Source: Actinomycetota bacterium (GTDB lineage Bacteria; Actinomycetota; AC-67). Taken from it: a stretch of DNA of 64,000 bases. Position 1 is the stretch's first letter, and the number at the start of each line of letters is the position of its first letter. Shown here one piece after another: positions 1 to 7,744 of the stretch. Position numbers and translations under genes: made by a program. The notes beneath the pieces are model-generated. The model saw only the letters and a list, made by a program, of their open reading frames with translations, was not told the DNA's origin and did no database searches. The stretch lies in NCBI GenBank assembly GCA_041658565.1, contig JBAZZY010000008.1, positions 1-64,000 of the forward strand, written 5' to 3'.

Positions 1-277
1 CTCGGATGGAAACGAGGTCGAGGGCGACCAGCGTGTCCTTCATCCAGAACTCGCGGGGCGCGACGTCTCGCCACACGAACAGCATCCCGGTGCCGGTCGG
101 AACGTTGGTGCGGCCCGACAGGCCGGTGCCTTGCTCGGCGAGCGTGCGCGCCACCTCCACGGTGAACCTGGCCCCGCGGCCGCCGGAGTCGAAGCGGATC
201 ACCGTCCGGCCTTCGGGCGCGCGCCCGCACCCGGCCATCACCACGACCAAGAACACCGCCATCACCACGCGTCGCAC
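1..277 (-). CDS. DUF192 lipoprotein (3' end outside window)
   Basis: Reading leftwards from a GTG at 277 (or ATG at 262) the frame stays open to the window edge, about 92 residues. It begins with a short hydrophobic leader ending in the lipobox-like VMAGC, so the product is probably a membrane-anchored lipoprotein. The DUF192 signature follows: GLSGR, then GMLFVW and FWMKDTLVALD. DUF192 proteins are small single-domain secreted or periplasmic proteins with no settled biochemical role. The C-terminus is missing because of the window border, so this is not a pseudogene. It is divergent from the ACT-domain gene, with a 66-base gap that must hold both promoters. Family assignment is firm; function is unknown. 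Confidence 0.8.
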   Translation of the reverse strand, partial: MRRVVMAVFLVVVMAGCGRAPEGRTVIRFDSGGRGARFTVEVARTLAEQGTGLSGRTNVPTGTGMLFVWRDVAPREFWMKDTLVALDLVSIR

Positions 278-343
278 GGTTCTTACCCTACGCGCGCCGC
301 GTGACTCGTTGACGGCATCGGGCCGCCCTCGTACGGTGCCGCC

Positions 344-868
344 ATGCATGTAGCCGTCACCGCAGTGGGCGTCGATCGCCCCGGAATCGTCGCCGCCGTC
401 ACCAAGGTTCTCTTCTCCTTCGGGGCCAACATCGAGGACTCCCGCATGGCGATCCTCGGCGGGCACTTCGCCATGGTGCTCATCGTGGCGACACCCGAGG
501 GGGGAGATCCTGCCGCGCTCGAGGCTGCCCTTGCCGAACCCGCCACCCGGTTGGACCTGATGGTGACGGTGCGCCCGGTCGCCGAGGCCGCGCACGCCAC
601 CCCGGGCGGGAACCCGTTCGTCGTCAGCGTTTACGGAGCGGACCACCCCGGGATCGTGGCGCGCGTCTCCGAGACGCTGGCTTCCGAGAACGTGAACATC
701 CAAGACCTCGCCACCCATGTGATCGAAGGCGACCCGCCCGTCTACGTCATGCTGCTCGAGGTCGAGATTCCCGGCGACGCCGCGCGCGTCGAGGCCGCGC
801 TGGCTCGGGTGGGAGCGGAGGTCGGCGTCGACGTCTCGATGCGGCCGATCGAAGCGGAAACGCTGTAG
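344..868 (+). CDS. Double ACT-domain protein (GcvR-like)
   Basis: A 174-residue protein made of two ACT domains, residues about 1-80 and 91-170. Each begins with the amino-acid-binding ACT pattern (DRPGIVAAVTKVLF; DHPGIVARVSETLA), and the length fits the GcvR/ACT regulatory family. Such proteins bind amino acids, typically glycine or serine, and act through partner proteins because they have no DNA-binding domain of their own. The TAG stop overlaps the GTG start of def by one base, so the two are translationally coupled. The same pairing of an ACT protein with a housekeeping gene gives little hint of ligand. Which amino acid or partner is involved cannot be told from the sequence. Confidence 0.85.
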   Translation: MHVAVTAVGVDRPGIVAAVTKVLFSFGANIEDSRMAILGGHFAMVLIVATPEGGDPAALEAALAEPATRLDLMVTVRPVAEAAHATPGGNPFVVSVYGADHPGIVARVSETLASENVNIQDLATHVIEGDPPVYVMLLEVEIPGDAARVEAALARVGAEVGVDVSMRPIEAETL

Positions 869-1380
869 TGGCCGTTCGTCCCGTCGTCCGGTACCCCGCG
901 CCGGTCCTGAAGCAGCGGGCGGCCGAGATCGCGCCGGGTCCTGAAGCCGAGGCACTCGCGCGCGACCTGGTCGACACGATGCTCGCGTCACCGGCCTGCG
1001 TCGGTCTGGCCGCGCCGCAGATCGGAGTTGGGGCGCGCGCCTTTTGCATGGACGTGACCGGACACAGGAAATCAATCAGTTGCCACGGCCTGGTCGTGCT
1101 GCTGAATCCCCTCATCGTCGAGCGCGACGGCGCCGAGCTCACGCGCGAAGGCTGCATGAGCGTCCCGGACTTCACGGGCAACGTCAAGCGCGCTGAGCGC
1201 ATCGTTGTGCGCGGCGTCACCCCGGACGGCGTCGAACAAGAGATCGCGGCCGACGCCTTCGAGGCGCGCGCGCTGCAACACGAGATCGACCACCTGGACG
1301 GCTTGTTGTTCCTCGACCGCGTCGCCTCGCTCACGGCCGACGTGTTCGGACGCAAGCGTTACGCGCCTCCTTCCGGCTGA
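868..1380 (+). CDS. def: Peptide deformylase
   Basis: This cytoplasmic metalloenzyme removes the N-formyl group from nascent proteins. All three deformylase motifs are present: GLAAPQIG (residues 46-53), EGCMSVP (94-100) and HEIDH (138-142). Cys96, His138 and His142 are the metal ligands and Glu139 is the catalytic acid. The 170-residue length is normal. The second motif reads EGCMS rather than the usual EGCLS, a conservative change. Translation starts at a GTG overlapping the upstream stop codon (TAGTG). The gene is followed by a 135-base gap with a promoter for the Fe-S oxidoreductase, so it probably ends the ACT-def transcript. Function is certain by family. Confidence 0.97.
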   Translation: MAVRPVVRYPAPVLKQRAAEIAPGPEAEALARDLVDTMLASPACVGLAAPQIGVGARAFCMDVTGHRKSISCHGLVVLLNPLIVERDGAELTREGCMSVPDFTGNVKRAERIVVRGVTPDGVEQEIAADAFEARALQHEIDHLDGLLFLDRVASLTADVFGRKRYAPPSG

Positions 1381-1423
1381 CGCTCCTTTCCCGATCACAT
1401 CACTCGGTTTCCGGCGGCCCGAA

Positions 1424-1453
1424 ACGACAGGTGCGCGACCCGGAACCTATAAT
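1424..1453 (+). promoter_or_regulatory. Promoter of the etfD-like gene
   Basis: A consensus -10 hexamer TATAAT lies at 1448-1453. An ACGACA at 1424-1429, four of six bases matching TTGACA, precedes it by 18 bases. Transcription would start near 1460, leaving a leader of about 55 bases with a GAGGAG ribosome binding site just before the ATG at 1516. Confidence 0.6.
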
Positions 1454-1515
1454 CGCCGCGAACGTCGACGCTTCGCGTCGCCTGGAAAACAAGACCATCT
1501 GAGGAGATACCCGCG

Positions 1516-3624
1516 ATGCCAGACGGGGTACGTATCGCTCTAGGATTCGCCATCATGTTCGGCGCGCTCGGACTCGCGTCGCGCCGAATCCGCGTAGTCG
1601 TCGAGCTTCTTCGCCGCGGACGTCCCGACCCGGGACGCTCAAAGAACGTGCCGGTGAAGATCAAGGCCGAACTAGTCAAAGTCCTTGCGCAAAAGAAGCT
1701 CTTCCAGTGGTCGTTTCCGGGCCTTCTGCATGCCCTGACATTCTGGGGTTTCTTGGTTGTGCAGGTGACGCTGATCGAATCGGTCGGCGAGTTGTTCGAT
1801 CCGGAGTTCAAGCTTCCTTGGATCTTCCACGGCGAGTGGATGGGCTTCGTCCAGGACTCGTTCTTCGCCCTCGTCACTCTCGCGCTGATCGGCTTTGCGA
1901 TCATCCGCGTGCGCAACGCACCGAAGAAGTTAGAGCGAAAGAGTCGCTTCTACGGCAGCCACCTCGGACAGGCGTACTTCATCTTGTTCATGATCTTCAT
2001 GGTCGTGGCGACCGTCGCGGTTGCGCGCGGCGCGCGCTTCGCGTTGGACACCTTGCCGTACCCGACCGGTGCGTTCGTTTCGCACGGAATCGGGATCACC
2101 ATGGCCGGTCTCAGTCACAACGCGCTGCGCTGGATCGAAGACGTCGCGCTGCTGGCGCACTTGGCGGTCGTGTTCTCGTTCCTCGTGATCGTGGTGAACT
2201 CCAAGCACATGCACATCTTCACGGCACCGATCAACGTCGCGTTCGGCCGCCAGCCGCTCGCGCTCGGCGCGCTGCAGCCGATCGAGATCGACATGGAAAA
2301 CATGACCGAGGACACCGTCTTCGGCGCCGGCAAGCTGGAGCACCTCACCTGGAAGCAACTGCTCGACGGCATCACGTGCACCGAGTGCGGGCGCTGCCAG
2401 TCGGTCTGCCCGGCGTGGAACACCGACAAGCCGCTGAACCCGAAGTTCATCATCACCGGGATCCGCGACGACATGTTCACCAAGGGCGACTACTTGCTCG
2501 GCAAGAAGGCCTTCGACCCGGCGTCGCCGGAAGGCCAAGACCCCGAGCACGTGATGAACAAGGCGCTCGTTCCCGGCGTCTTCAGCGAGGACGTGTTGTG
2601 GGCGTGCACGACCTGTGGCGCATGCACCTACGAGTGCCCGGTGGACATCGAGCACGTGGACACGATCGTGGACATGCGTCGCTACCAAGTGATGATGGAA
2701 TCCGCGTTCCCGCACGAGGGCGGCTTGATGCTGCGCAACCTCGAGAACTCCGGAAACCCGTGGGGCGCGCCGGCCAGTCAGCGCCTTGACTGGGCCAAGG
2801 GGATCGAGGATCGCTTGGTCGTGCTGAACGGACAAATGCCGGCCGACGCCGAGTACTTGTTCTGGGTCGGGTGCGCCGGCGCCTTCGACGACCGCGGGCA
2901 AAAGACCACGCGCGCGCTCGCCGAGTTGCTCATGGAAGCCGGGATCGGTTTCGCGGTGCTCGGCCCGCAAGAGACCTGCACCGGCGATCCCGCGCGCCGC
3001 TTCGGCAACGAGTACTTGTTCCAAGAGATGGCCAAGGCCAACATCGAGCTGTTCAACTCCAAGGGCGTGCGCAAGATCGTCACCGCATGCCCGCACTGCT
3101 TCAACACTCTCGGCAACGAGTACTCGCAGTTCGGCGGGGAGTTCGAGGTCATCCACCACAGCGAGCTGCTCGCGCGCCTGGTGAAGGAAGGACGACTCAA
3201 GCCCTCCAAGGAAACAGCGGCGGCGATCACCTATCACGACCCGTGCTACCTCGCGCGCCACAACGGCGTCGTGGACGAGCCGCGCAAGGTCATCGACTCG
3301 ATCCCCGGCGTCAAGACCTCGGAGCCCGAACGCAGCGGGAAGAAGACCTTCTGCTGCGGTGCGGGTGGCGCGCGCATGTGGATGGAAGAGTCCATCGGCA
3401 AGCGCGTCAACATCGAGCGCATGGAGCAGTTGCTGGAGACCAACCCGGATGTGGTCGCGGTGGGCTGTCCTTACTGCGCGACCATGATGGACGACGCGGC
3501 CAAGGAACTGGCGTCGAAGGGCAAAGCGTCGGAAGACCTGAAAGTCATGGACATCGCGCAGTTGTTGGCGCAGTCCGTCGGCGTCGGCCAGAAGGCGGCG
3601 ACGGCGACCGAGTCCGCCGAGTAG
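1516..3624 (+). CDS. etfD: Membrane Fe-S oxidoreductase, EtfD/EMO-like
   Basis: A 702-residue membrane-bound Fe-S protein. The first 235 residues hold about five transmembrane helices of the nitrate reductase gamma/HdrE type, including histidines suited to heme b. Two 4Fe-4S binding sets follow, CTECGRCQSVCP near residue 288 and CTTCGACTYECP near 363, then two cysteine-rich CCG domains with TCTGDPARR, ACPHCFNTLGNEY, CCGAGGARMW and VGCPYC. This is the architecture of mycobacterial EtfD (Rv0338c) and of ETF:menaquinone oxidoreductase (EMO). These take electrons from electron-transfer flavoprotein, reduced in fatty acid beta-oxidation, into the menaquinone pool. No etfAB lies in the window. A copy of the last 24 codons and the terminator reappears at 6270. 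Confidence 0.85.
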   Translation: MPDGVRIALGFAIMFGALGLASRRIRVVVELLRRGRPDPGRSKNVPVKIKAELVKVLAQKKLFQWSFPGLLHALTFWGFLVVQVTLIESVGELFDPEFKLPWIFHGEWMGFVQDSFFALVTLALIGFAIIRVRNAPKKLERKSRFYGSHLGQAYFILFMIFMVVATVAVARGARFALDTLPYPTGAFVSHGIGITMAGLSHNALRWIEDVALLAHLAVVFSFLVIVVNSKHMHIFTAPINVAFGRQPLALGALQPIEIDMENMTEDTVFGAGKLEHLTWKQLLDGITCTECGRCQSVCPAWNTDKPLNPKFIITGIRDDMFTKGDYLLGKKAFDPASPEGQDPEHVMNKALVPGVFSEDVLWACTTCGACTYECPVDIEHVDTIVDMRRYQVMMESAFPHEGGLMLRNLENSGNPWGAPASQRLDWAKGIEDRLVVLNGQMPADAEYLFWVGCAGAFDDRGQKTTRALAELLMEAGIGFAVLGPQETCTGDPARRFGNEYLFQEMAKANIELFNSKGVRKIVTACPHCFNTLGNEYSQFGGEFEVIHHSELLARLVKEGRLKPSKETAAAITYHDPCYLARHNGVVDEPRKVIDSIPGVKTSEPERSGKKTFCCGAGGARMWMEESIGKRVNIERMEQLLETNPDVVAVGCPYCATMMDDAAKELASKGKASEDLKVMDIAQLLAQSVGVGQKAATATESAE

Positions 3625-3676
3625 CGCACGCCGGCTTCAGTACGAAAGAGCGAGGCTAAGCCTCGCTCTTTCGCGT
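3544..3676 (+). repeat. Direct repeat copy 1: etfD 3' end plus terminator
   Basis: This 133-base stretch covers the last codons of etfD, its stop and its terminator. It recurs at 6270-6397 on the far side of the RCC1 gene. Copy 2 differs by loss of one six-base GGCGAC unit, one inserted base and scattered substitutions. Confidence 0.9.
3643..3673 (+). terminator. Terminator hairpin after etfD
   Basis: A perfect 15-base-pair stem (arm CGAAAGAGCGAGGCT) with a single-base loop lies 19 bases after the etfD stop. It is symmetrical, so it could stop transcription from either side. Confidence 0.85.
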
Positions 3677-3766
3677 CAAAGCGATTACCCCGCAAACGGC
3701 AGGAGTCGGAGAATCGTCGGCGAAAGCCTGATGCATGGCGTGACGGATCACGCGGGGGGGGAAGAG

Positions 3767-6226
3767 ATGCGGAAACGACTGTCGGTTGCTCTGGCACTGT
3801 GCGTGATCGCTTCCGCGGGGGTGCCGGCCGCGGCGCAAGCGCCGGTTCCGACTTCTTTGACGCTCGGCGGCCCGTCGCGGGTCTCGGTCGGGAGTTCGGC
3901 GACCATCGCCGGCCGGCTGTCCATCGTCACGAAAGCCCAGTTCCCTGCACAGAGAATTGAGATCCAACTCGACGACATACCAATAGCATTCGGTGAGACC
4001 GATACCGACGGCGCCTACCGAGCCCTGGTCTCATTCGCCAATCTCGGGACGCACTCACTGATTGCCGTCGCGCGAAACGCGATCGGGATCGAGTTGGGCC
4101 GCAGCGCTCCGCACACCGTCGAGGTACTTCCTCCCGGCGCGCCGATCGTGGTCGTAGCAGGAACCTCCCATACTTGCGCGCTGGCAGACGGTGGAGTGCG
4201 CTGCTGGGGCAGCAACTGGGCCGGTCAGTTAGGAGACGGCACAAAGGCCCGCAGGCTCGCTCCGGTCGCGGTTTCCGACGTGACGGATGCGACGGCGATC
4301 GCTGCCGGAGGCGCACACACCTGCGCGATCGTCTCCGGCGGCGAAGTTCGCTGCTGGGGAAAGAACGACGCCGGCCAACTCGGGGACGGCTCCACAACCG
4401 ACAGCAGGACCCCGGTCACGGTATCAGGCATCAAGGATGCAACGACTGTCACCGCCGGATACGAGCACACGTGCGCGATCGTCTCCGGCGGCGTCGTGCG
4501 TTGCTGGGGAAGCGACTCGTACGGCCAGCTTGGCGATGGTGGCACGGTCAACCATTCCCTCCCTGTCTCGGTCGTCCGCATCACGGACGCGACGACGATC
4601 TCCGCAGGCGATTCGCACACGTGCGCGGTTGTCTCCGGAGGCAAGGTGCGCTGCTGGGGAGCGAACTTCAGCGGGAGTCTCGGCAACGGCACGAACGGTT
4701 CCCGTGACACCCCCACGGAAGTCCGAGACATGCCCGGCGCAACGGCGGTCGCTGCGGGCACCGACCACGCGTGTGCCATCGTCTCCGGCGGAGAGGTGCG
4801 CTGCTGGGGGGCAAACGGCGTCGGCCAGGTCGGCGACGGCACTAGGACCCGCCGCTACACGCCGGTCGCGGTCTCCGGCGTGACCGATGCAACCGCAATC
4901 ACCGCCGGATACGGCCACACGTGCGCGATCGTGTCGGGCACATCCCGGTGCTGGGGACGGAACACCCTCGGCGAACTCGGCGACGGCACGACGACCAACG
5001 CTTTGACCCCGATCAGCGTCGCGGGCATCGCCGACGCGGTCGCAGTGACTGCCGGGGCATCTCACTCCTGCGCGCTCGCTTCCGGCGGTCTGCGCTGCTG
5101 GGGGAGCAACTTCGACGGCCAGCTGGGCGACGGCACGACAGCAAACCGTTGGATGCCAACTGAGGTGCCGGGGATGTCCAACGCCGTCGCGGTCGCAGGT
5201 GGCGATGCGCACACGTGCTCCGTCATCTCAGGAGAAGGTACTCGCTGCTGGGGGAGCAACTGGTGGGGCCAGCTCGGTGACGGCACCACGACGCACCGCT
5301 TCATTCCGGCAGAGGTTCCCGGTACCGAAGATGCGATTGCGCTTGCGGGCGGCAATGCCCACACATGTGCGATCGTCACCGGCGGTGGGGTTCGCTGCTG
5401 GGGGCTCAATTCGTCGGGCCAGCTCGGGGACGGCACCACAACCGACAGTGGAACTCCGGTGGCGGTCTCGGGAATCACGGGTGCGACCGCACTGGTCGCT
5501 GGGGGAAACTACACCTGCGCGATCATTACGGGAGGCGAGGTCCGCTGTTGGGGAGAAAACGAAGGGCAACTCGGGGACGGCACTCGGACAGATAGCCCCA
5601 TCCCCGTCGCGGTGGCCGGCATCACCAACGCCACCATGCTCGCAGCCGGATGGAGTCACACCTGTGCGGTCCTATCGAGCGGCGCCGTCCGCTGCTGGGG
5701 AAACAACTGGTCCGGCCAGCTCGGGGACGGCACCACCACACCACGTTGGACTCCCGTTGCGGTTGAGGGGATCGACGATGCCATCGCAATCGCGACCGGG
5801 GCAGTGCACACGTGCGCAGTCCTGTCGGGGGGCGGAGTCCGCTGTTGGGGAGACAACTGGCTCGGCCAACTCGGCGACGGAAGGGCCGTTCGACGTCTCA
5901 CTCCGGTCGCCGTGACGAACATCAGTGACGCGAGGGCGATTGCCGCCGGGGCCGCCCACACGTGTGCGATCGTCACCGACGGCGCAGTCCGTTGCTGGGG
6001 ATACAACGACAGCGGTCAGATCGGCGACGGCACGACGAGCGATCGTCGGACTCCCGTCACGCTCTCAGGAATCGCGGACGCGTCCGCGATCGCGGCCGGT
6101 GACGTGCACACCTGCGCGATCACCTCTGCCGGCGACATGTTGTGCTGGGGAGACAACTCGTACGGCCAGCTCGGAGACGGGCAAGCCGGATACCGGACCC
6201 TGCCGGTGGGCGTTGTCTGGACGTAG
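3767..6226 (+). CDS. Secreted RCC1-repeat (14-blade) protein
   Basis: A secreted protein of 819 residues, counted from the ATG at 3767 because it directly follows a G-rich ribosome site (GGGGGGGAAGAG) and opens with a good signal peptide (MRKRLSVALALCVIASAG, cut near AAA/AQA). An earlier ATG at 3731 would put charged residues before the signal. Residues about 25-125 look like an Ig/CNA-B-type domain. After that come 14 RCC1 repeats of about 50 residues, each with HTCAI, a VRCWG-like motif and GQLGDGT. Fourteen repeats would make two seven-bladed propellers. RCC1-type propellers in bacteria are extracellular and mostly uncharacterised; most repeats here keep a cysteine in HTCAI and another in RCWG, which may form disulfides. 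The gene sits between two copies of the etfD 3' end. Confidence 0.85.
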   Translation: MRKRLSVALALCVIASAGVPAAAQAPVPTSLTLGGPSRVSVGSSATIAGRLSIVTKAQFPAQRIEIQLDDIPIAFGETDTDGAYRALVSFANLGTHSLIAVARNAIGIELGRSAPHTVEVLPPGAPIVVVAGTSHTCALADGGVRCWGSNWAGQLGDGTKARRLAPVAVSDVTDATAIAAGGAHTCAIVSGGEVRCWGKNDAGQLGDGSTTDSRTPVTVSGIKDATTVTAGYEHTCAIVSGGVVRCWGSDSYGQLGDGGTVNHSLPVSVVRITDATTISAGDSHTCAVVSGGKVRCWGANFSGSLGNGTNGSRDTPTEVRDMPGATAVAAGTDHACAIVSGGEVRCWGANGVGQVGDGTRTRRYTPVAVSGVTDATAITAGYGHTCAIVSGTSRCWGRNTLGELGDGTTTNALTPISVAGIADAVAVTAGASHSCALASGGLRCWGSNFDGQLGDGTTANRWMPTEVPGMSNAVAVAGGDAHTCSVISGEGTRCWGSNWWGQLGDGTTTHRFIPAEVPGTEDAIALAGGNAHTCAIVTGGGVRCWGLNSSGQLGDGTTTDSGTPVAVSGITGATALVAGGNYTCAIITGGEVRCWGENEGQLGDGTRTDSPIPVAVAGITNATMLAAGWSHTCAVLSSGAVRCWGNNWSGQLGDGTTTPRWTPVAVEGIDDAIAIATGAVHTCAVLSGGGVRCWGDNWLGQLGDGRAVRRLTPVAVTNISDARAIAAGAAHTCAIVTDGAVRCWGYNDSGQIGDGTTSDRRTPVTLSGIADASAIAAGDVHTCAITSAGDMLCWGDNSYGQLGDGQAGYRTLPVGVVWT

Positions 6227-6269
6227 CCCGCAGGGCGCCGGCGGGCCTTGCCAACACGAGCCGCCGTGG

Positions 6270-6397
6270 GTCATGGTCATCGCGCAGTTGTTGGCGCAGT
6301 CCGTCGGGGTCGGCCAGAAGGCGGCGACCGAGTCCGCCGAGTGGGGTCGCACCGGCCTCAGTACGAAAGAGCGAGGCTTAGCCTCGCTCTTTCGCGT
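6270..6397 (+). pseudogene. Duplicated etfD 3' end (copy 2)
   Basis: This 128-base partial copy of the etfD tail and terminator (copy 1 at 3544-3676) lies just after the RCC1 gene. The reading frame corresponding to etfD starts at an ATG at 6273, but the original TAG stop has become TGG, so it would read on through the hairpin. There is no ribosome binding site of note. It is best seen as a relic left by insertion or duplication, not a gene. Confidence 0.8.
6364..6394 (+). terminator. Terminator hairpin after RCC1 gene (copy 2)
   Basis: The same perfect 15-base-pair stem as at 3643-3673, with the loop base changed from A to T. It keeps its pairing and presumably ends the RCC1 transcript. Confidence 0.8.
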
Positions 6398-6517
6398 TTG
6401 ACGTGTCCCGTGGTGTACGGGTGCGCCCCTGAGTTCCTTCATCTTCTCACGCGTCCGCGCAAATGCAAGAGCCGGGTGGCAGAGCGGCTATCCCTGTTCA
6501 CCACTCCGGCGATGGTC

Positions 6518-6539
6518 CCCCAACAAAGTCGTTGAGGGG
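6518..6539 (-). terminator. Hairpin directly after the tRNA-like gene
   Basis: On the minus strand, CCCC and CAAC pair with GTTG and GGGG around a six-base loop, with one bulged T. The hairpin begins at the base after the tRNA discriminator, where a terminator or processing signal is expected. Confidence 0.5.
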
Positions 6540-6611
6540 TGGACCCGACGAGACTCGAACTCGTGCCTCGCTCTCCTCAGGGGCGCGTGCTACCGGCTAC
6601 ACCACGGGCCC
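6540..6611 (-). tRNA. tRNA-like gene, anticodon GAG, Glu-like body
   Basis: A complete cloverleaf of 72 bases on the minus strand. The acceptor stem GGGCCCG pairs with CGGGTCC, the D arm GTGT pairs with GCAC, and the T arm ACGAG/CTCGT encloses TTCGAGT. The anticodon stem has one C-A mismatch and its loop CTGAGGA gives anticodon GAG, which reads leucine CUC/CUU. It lacks the long variable arm of leucine tRNAs. Its D arm resembles that of glutamate tRNAs, whose anticodons are CUC/UUC. The 3' CCA is not encoded. It may be a real tRNA, a divergent tRNA-Glu derivative or a decaying copy. Confidence 0.55.
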
Positions 6612-6736
6612 ACCGCCGTGCGAAAACGTAGGCGCGCGCCAGGAGCGGAGCACGTCCGGGAAGATCGGGAGAACTCGGCTCAGGACGACGCGACAAGGAC
6701 GTCGAGAGGCGATGCATGGTCGTTGGTGACTGATGT

Positions 6737-6753
6737 TATGATGTTGCCATCAT
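6737..6753 (+). promoter_or_regulatory. -10 element and inverted repeat before the RHH/PIN pair
   Basis: TATGAT at 6737-6742 resembles a -10 box and overlaps the inverted repeat ATGATG-TTGC-CATCAT (6738-6753), which runs into the start codon at 6752. A transcript from here would be nearly leaderless. The palindrome is well placed to be the operator of the autoregulating antitoxin. No convincing -35 is seen. Confidence 0.45.
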
Positions 6754-7057
6754 GCGGTATCAGCGAACCCAGGTGTATCTCGACCCCGAGCAGCACGCGG
6801 CGCTGATCGCTGAGGCGGCCGCGCGCGGGATCTCGCTCGCCGAGTTGATGCGCCGCATCGTGAACGACCACGTCTCGAAGCAAGCCCCCCGCTACGACGC
6901 AAAGACCTGGGATGCGCTCATCGGAGTTGCGGGGGAGTCCGACGACGAGCCGACGGACGTCGTCTCGGACTGGAAGGGCGAGGTTGCGAAAGCGTTCGCG
7001 GCGGGCCACGCCCGCGAAACCGCCCCGCCGGCGCGCAAGCGAGCGACGAAGCGGTGA
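6752..7057 (+). CDS. vapB: Ribbon-helix-helix antitoxin
   Basis: A 101-residue protein whose first 45 residues fit a CopG-type ribbon-helix-helix domain: a beta strand (RTQVYLDPEQ) followed by helices (HAALIAEAAARG, SLAELMRRIVND). The rest is charged and probably disordered until it binds the toxin. It ends in a lysine/arginine-rich tail. The TGA stop overlaps the GTG start of the PIN toxin (GTGA). By family, it neutralises the toxin and represses its own operon as a dimer on a short palindrome; a fitting one overlaps the start codon. Confidence 0.85.
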   Translation: MRYQRTQVYLDPEQHAALIAEAAARGISLAELMRRIVNDHVSKQAPRYDAKTWDALIGVAGESDDEPTDVVSDWKGEVAKAFAAGHARETAPPARKRATKR

Positions 7058-7473
7058 GCGTCTTCGTCGATGCCAACGTGCTCGTGGCCGGCGCGCTCCC
7101 GTCGGAACGCGCGCACGCCAAAGCCGTCCGCTTGCTTCGGGAAACCGAGACGCAAGGCCCGTTCACGACCGACCACGTCCTCGTCGAAGCCTGGCACGTT
7201 CTTCGCGCGCGCAAGGGCTTCGCTAGCGCCCTGCGGTTCTGGCAATCGCTCGCGCACACGCCGCTGACCATCGAGGCGGTGTCGCTTCCCGACCTCGAGC
7301 GCGCGCGCGCCATCGCCGAGCTATGGCAGGACCAGGAATTCGACTTGGTGGACTGCGCGAGCTTCGCGGTGATGGAGCGCGTCGGGTGCGCGCGCGCGGC
7401 GTCCTTCGACCGCGACTTCGCCGTGTACCGCTTCGGGCCCGGGCGCGCGCGCGCGTTCGAGATCCTCGGTTGA
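7054..7473 (+). CDS. vapC: PIN-domain toxin (VapC family)
   Basis: A 139-residue PIN-fold ribonuclease. The acidic metal-binding residues of the family are visible: Asp5 in VFVDANVLV, Glu in DHVLVEAWHVL, and the later pair in FDLVDCASFAVM and SFDRDF. Such toxins cut tRNA or rRNA and stop translation when the antitoxin is degraded. The gene starts at a GTG overlapping the antitoxin stop, the usual arrangement for coupled synthesis. All acidic positions are intact, so it should be active. RNA target is not predictable. Confidence 0.87.
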   Translation: MSVFVDANVLVAGALPSERAHAKAVRLLRETETQGPFTTDHVLVEAWHVLRARKGFASALRFWQSLAHTPLTIEAVSLPDLERARAIAELWQDQEFDLVDCASFAVMERVGCARAASFDRDFAVYRFGPGRARAFEILG

Positions 7474-7491
7474 ACGGCGCGCGCGCTCCCG

Positions 7492-7692
7492 CGTTCTGGT
7501 GTCGATTCGGCGTCACGTATGTCGCTCATCCCACACCAGAACCGGCGGCCGGTGGCGGCGCGCGCGCCGGGCTCGAAGGAGGATCAAGTCACGGCGACGC
7601 AGGGCCGGATCCCCCGTTCTGGTGTCGATTCGGCGTCACATGTGTCGCTCATCCCACACCAGAACCGGCGGCCGGTGGCCGCGCGCGCCGAA
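7492..7692. repeat. Two 78-base direct repeats with inverted arms
   Basis: Copies lie at 7492-7569 and 7615-7692, offset by 123 bases, and differ at only a few positions (a short CGTAT/CATGT block and one G/C). Within each copy TTCTGGTGT and ACACCAGAA form a 9-base inverted repeat about 30 bases apart, so each could fold into a stem. They fill the gap between the toxin gene and dcd. No open frame spans them convincingly. Confidence 0.85.
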
Positions 7693-7709
7693 GTGGCGCG
7701 CGCGTGCGG

Positions 7710-7740
7710 CATAATGTCCCGGCATTTCGGGGGAAGGAGC
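7710..7740 (+). promoter_or_regulatory. -10 box and ribosome site of dcd
   Basis: CATAAT at 7710-7715 is a good -10 element. GGGGAAGGAGC at about 7730-7740 is a strong ribosome binding site four bases before the TTG at 7745, which supports that rare start codon. The -10 lies only 18 bases beyond the second 78-base repeat, so that repeat covers the -35 region. Confidence 0.6.
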
Positions 7741-7744
7741 CCGC

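Noticed and set aside
6469..6510. Plus-strand stretch starting GAGCCGGGTGGCAGAGCGG, resembling the 5' half of a serine or leucine tRNA.
   Set aside because: No matching 3' acceptor strand or T arm follows, so no cloverleaf can form. It may be a fragment only.
7492..7692. The twin 78-base repeats as a CRISPR array.
   Set aside because: Only two copies, repeat too long, internal inverted arms far apart, and no cas genes in the window.
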